In this document: positions 60,931 to 64,000 of the stretch, in pieces
Layout: every line of letters starts with the position of its first letter
Numbering within the stretch: the stretch's first letter is position 1
Assembly: GCA_000328365.1 (NCBI GenBank)
Contig: KB292507.1
Coordinates: forward strand, 4,097 to 68,096
Direction: 5' to 3'
DNA length: 64,000 nt
Source: Capitella teleta
Lineage: Eukaryota > Annelida > Polychaeta > Capitellidae
Program-made: the position numbers and the translations under genes
Notes under the pieces: model-generated
What the model was told of the DNA's origin: nothing
The model's input: the letters and a program-made list of their open reading frames with translations, nothing else
Database searches by the model: none

Positions 60931-62461
60931 AATATTTTGGAGTAAGCACGTGGTCACTCGACGGCGCTGAAAGTTAATGCAGCAAGCAGAGGCAATCTCC
61001 CCCGAGGTGCATGCCGACTCGCGAGCGCTGGCTCAGCGGCGGAGTCGCAGGCCAAGCCCCATATCACGCTCGGAGGCGACGCGCGTTTCAAAGAGATGGG
61101 GTAGAGTTCCAGCTCCATCGATGGAGATTAACTTATTACGGATTTTATTGAAATATAAATGATTCAATAAACTATGAATAAACATTATACTTCATTGATG
61201 TTATTGTTGATTGCTGAATTGATGCAAATTAAGCTAGCATGAGTTACCATAGTGACCTAATTTTACCCAACCTTGACTGACGAACACCCCCGAACTACGA
61301 ACACTTTTTCTTGGATCCAGCACTGTTCGTTATTCGCAGGTACTACTGTATCCTTGAGTCGAAGTATTTGAGCTAACCCCACGAACTTCGACACATCAAG
61401 GTTTTACTGTACTCAATAACTAATCAACCCATCAATAACAACACCACAGAAATTGGTTACACTATTGACAACACACTCCACTTTTCAGACAACATAAAAA
61501 ATATCACAAGCAAAGCCTCCAGAACACTTGATGCCATCAAACGCAAATTTCATCACCTGGATAACGACAATTTCCTCACCCTCTACAAGGCTAAAATTTA
61601 TTCCACCCTTGAATACACCACCGTTTCGAGACCCCATCTGAAGAAACATATCAATAACATTGAAAGAATACAAATGAGAGCCACAAAAACAAAACCTACG
61701 TCACCTACTCTACCCGCAACGACTGAAAAAACTTGGATTGCCAACCCTGACCTACAGATGACTATGGACCGACTTGATTGAGAACTACAAAATCATCAAA
61801 GGACTGACCAACATCAACTATACAGACGTACTACCCCCATTCAGACTACATCAACCTGAAAACACACACACAAATTGACCACAGAGGACAAACACTCGAC
61901 TGCCTTACGACACCACATCATTACAGCATGGAACTCCCTCCCAGCAGACACCATCAACACATAAACACCTTCAAATCTTGCCTAAACAAAACTTAAGCCT
62001 AAACATCACCTCATCAAATTCAACCACATCAACATCTAGAACTCACCCTCCATCTAATCTAATAAGAAAGAAAATAACCAATAATAACCAAAAGTCAAGA
62101 AGAGCTTTGCTCACCATATACTGCCCCAAAAAGTCAAGTCAAGTATATAGACATAAACAGACCGAATACCGAAGAAACAGTTTGTTACTCAACTTTGTAA
62201 CTCAAGTTTGAAGCTCTGCATGTCATATTGTATGATAGTTGCCATACCCTGCATTTATTAATTTGTGCAAAACTATCTTACAGTATGGAGTATGTACTTC
62301 GGTACATTTGTATACTTACAGGCCTATTTTAATTTACATACATATATGCATTAAACATATAAATACAAATTATGTATGATAATATATCTGTATCTTCAGT
62401 TTAACAAAGGACTTTGTTGTCTTTCATAATTTAATAATGGATTTTGAAGACTATAATCACG

Positions 62462-63059
62462 ATGGCATCAGGTGCGAATACATTACCTCGAATGTTATTC
62501 AAAAGTCATCTGATTGTCTTAAGCCCCGAGGAACAGATCGCCAAACTCTATGACATGATGAAGAAATTACGAGACGAGAAATGGCGAGCAGTAGAGGAAC
62601 TGAATTCATTCAGGTTGAATACAAATTATTGGAATCGAATCATTGATAATATAGTATATAAACTGTACATATAGAATGAAACATCAGAAGTTCTTTGACT
62701 GCTTAACGGAGATGAGAAGAAATGTTGATCTTCATCGATTTGGGTGGAAGAAGTTAAAAGATGAAGCAACCTTGGGTTGTGGTGTGCTACAAGATGAAGT
62801 CTATCGTTTAGTTCAGCACATTGAAAACAGAGTGGGTGAATATGTTGCTCATATTTCTGCCACAACTAGTCAAGAATGTGCAGGGTGGCAGCATTTAGAG
62901 GCCGTTCAGTTTCAGTGCAATGGTGAGTTATTTGTAATGATCACTTTGCCAATGATAACACTCGTTTATCCAGCATTCCCAAAAGAAGATTCTCTTCATC
63001 AGATGAATAAAAACCGAATGGAGACAGAAGTACAAGAGCCTTTGGAAGAAATAGAGTAA
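62462..63059 (+). CDS. Unrecognised three-exon protein, 161 aa, helical
   Basis: Exons 62462-62613, 62675-62922 and 62974-63059 join in frame (486 nt). Donors GTTGAA and GTGAGT; acceptors ACATATAG and TTATCCAG. The protein is rich in charged residues and probably helical (PEEQIAKLYDMMKKLRDEKW, then DEVYRLVQHIENRVGEYVAH), with an acidic end (EVQEPLEEIE). No domain recognised. An in-frame ATG at 62444 would add six residues. The consistent reading frame over two short introns of the local type argues for a real gene. Confidence 0.5.
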
Positions 63060-63257
63060 GAGGAGTAATAGCTACCCAGCTGGCACCAGCTAGTAATCTC
63101 CGAAACAACGGCTATTATTACTCAAAACTGGTAAAACTTATTCATCAATGTCGCAATGCAGCTCCCCGCATGGGCACAACAAAGTTATATGGATGTCACA
63201 CACATTGGCCTAAAGTGATGATATTATTATTAGTTAATCAATTGTGCAGTTGTTTAT

Positions 63258-63372
63258 AAATGCATATAATTATAATAAATAATAAATGCATATAATTATA
63301 ATAAATAATAAATGCATATAATTATAATAAATAATAAATGCATATAATTATAATAAATAATAAATGCATATA
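63258..63372. repeat. 26-bp tandem repeat, 4.4 copies
   Basis: Unit AAATGCATATAATTATAATA plus AATAAT, four identical copies from 63258 to 63361 and a partial fifth. Perfect identity suggests recent expansion. Confidence 0.85.
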
Positions 63373-63731
63373 TACGATCGATTGCGGGGTCATCAGTGCC
63401 GCATAAATATGCGGCATAATTATGAACTGCCGTACAAAGCTGGCCTATCCTTATGAAAAATCACCTTTCACCAGCAATAATATTACAGTTATTATGCACT
63501 GTATTTTTGTTATATTGTGTTCTATATGTTCTTTCTTCCACATTATTGTACACGAATTGTAATAAATATATTATTATATTTATAATAGCCTACTAATTTT
63601 CACATAAATACATCACAAAACATGCATTATATCTATGTCGTAATAAACCAATTAAACCAATCAAAATTTTTTAATGGAACTCACCTTAATTTAGTAGATG
63701 ATCAGTATAAGGTTGAGCAGGTAGATCTCGA

Positions 63732-64000
63732 TTGGTTCTTCTAAAATTAGGCGATTGCTTTCGTGACTTTCGTCTAACACTGCGCGCGATGCAAAGAGAA
63801 TTTGAAGAAAGAGTGAAGTTCGCGCGGCACGTGTTGCAGCAGCGCGCGCTCGGCTCTGATTGGCTGCTGGCTCTCAGCGCGTTGTGCGGCTGCCTCGCGC
63901 ATGGTCTGAGAAGTGCTAAAACTGGTGGAGAGACGAGTACCCCAGTTTTAGCTTAGTCTATGCGTCTTAAAGACATCTTGTGCATGCTGGGTAGCCTTTG
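63732..64000 (+). other. GC-rich end of window with an 11-bp inverted repeat
   Basis: 63770-63960 is GC-rich (GCGCGC clusters), unlike the AT-rich DNA around it, and holds a 74-codon open stretch with no recognised domain. GCTAAAACTGG (63915-63925) and its complement (63942-63952) form a small hairpin. It may be a promoter or first exon of a gene to the right. Confidence 0.3.

Larger units (their letters stand above)
60007..61348. mobile_element. Pogo-like element (inner), nested in the outer one
   Basis: Ends CAGTATTACCTGCGAATAAC and the complement of CAGTAGTACCTGCGAATAAC are inverted repeats of about 25 bp bordered by TA (60005-60006, 61349-61350). The subterminal motif CGAACA is repeated at both ends. 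Contains an assembly gap (60520-60569), an A-tract (60780) and the palindrome at 60882. No transposase frame. Confidence 0.75.
58141..61409. mobile_element. Pogo-like element (outer), inserted in the LINE
   Basis: Left end CAGTAATACCTCGATGTGTT and right end, the complement of CAGTAAAACCTTGATGTGTC, are inverted and bordered by TA (58139-58140, 61410-61411). The interior repeats TCGAAGTGTTTTC-like motifs. Same family as 19768-20375. It has grown by internal insertions (59017-59467 and 60007-61348). No transposase frame seen. Confidence 0.75.
57862..62210 (+). mobile_element. CR1/Jockey-like LINE ORF2 remnant split by DNA transposons
   Basis: RT segment [20 protein letters not shown] with FFADGTK (57862-58138), where the usual catalytic FADD reads FADG. 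After the interruption by the element at 58141-61409 it continues: IGYTIDNTLHFSDNI, KASRTLDAIKRKFHHL, LYKAKIYSTLEYTT, HITAWNSLPADTIN (61412-62000). Stops and shifts in the later part. The element at 58141 inserted at a TA inside it. Confidence 0.75.

Noticed and set aside
63258-63372. CRISPR-like array
   Set aside because: Units are contiguous without spacers; a minisatellite in eukaryotic DNA.

Overview
The window is nuclear DNA of a small-intron animal. Six host genes are recognisable by protein similarity: HPS3, a TK2-type deoxynucleoside kinase, PUS3, FTSJ1, eIF4G and USP48. Nearly all their introns are about 40-80 nt, intergenic DNA is AT-rich, and tRNA-derived SINEs, a CR1/Jockey-like LINE and many TA-flanked pogo/Tc1-mariner relics lie between them. 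Very short introns with metazoan gene structures would fit a sponge, but I cannot prove the taxon from this sequence. Two runs of N (17599-18258 and 60520-60569) are assembly gaps.

Layout. 1-4.2 kb: a TTA-flanked inverted-repeat element (365-1261) with a small zinc-ribbon-like ORF, a tRNA-Gly-like sequence, a 72-nt hairpin and one candidate exon. 4.28-8.68 kb (+): HPS3. 9.6-11.13 kb (+): the TK2-type kinase behind a compact CCAAT/E2F/TATA promoter. 13.54-16.0 kb (-): PUS3. 16.1-17.3 kb: two tRNA-derived SINEs and a two-exon 72-aa small gene. 17.6-20.4 kb: gap, Ty1/copia fossil and two pogo-like elements. 20.69-22.33 kb (+): FTSJ1. 22.56-23.83 kb: LINE remnant (-). 23.99-24.78 kb: a recent partial copy of eIF4G exons. 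25.68-35.17 kb (-): eIF4G, 17 exons, summing to a whole number of codons (1642 aa), plus a phase-compatible alternative first exon at 30.4-30.65 kb. 36-45 kb: gene-poor, with a SINE copy and several near-perfect palindromes. 45-47.7 kb: decayed Tc1 and mariner transposons. 47.8-55.14 kb (-): USP48 with a pogo-like MITE in an intron. 56.4-62.2 kb: LINE pieces, one split by a pogo-like element that itself holds another pogo-like element. 62.46-63.06 kb (+): an unrecognised three-exon gene of 161 aa. 63.2-64 kb: a 26-bp tandem repeat and a GC-rich end.

The host genes do not form a pathway. FTSJ1 and PUS3 both modify the tRNA anticodon loop and eIF4G acts in translation initiation; HPS3 is in lysosome-related-organelle traffic, the kinase in nucleotide salvage and USP48 in ubiquitin removal. 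The most interesting points are the possible two-promoter structure of eIF4G, its recent chimeric 3' exon duplication, predicted 3' splice sites 3-9 nt before the start codon of four separate genes, the multi-level transposon nest, and a 41-bp perfect palindrome bounded by an exact 8-bp direct repeat. I found no clearly new multi-gene system.
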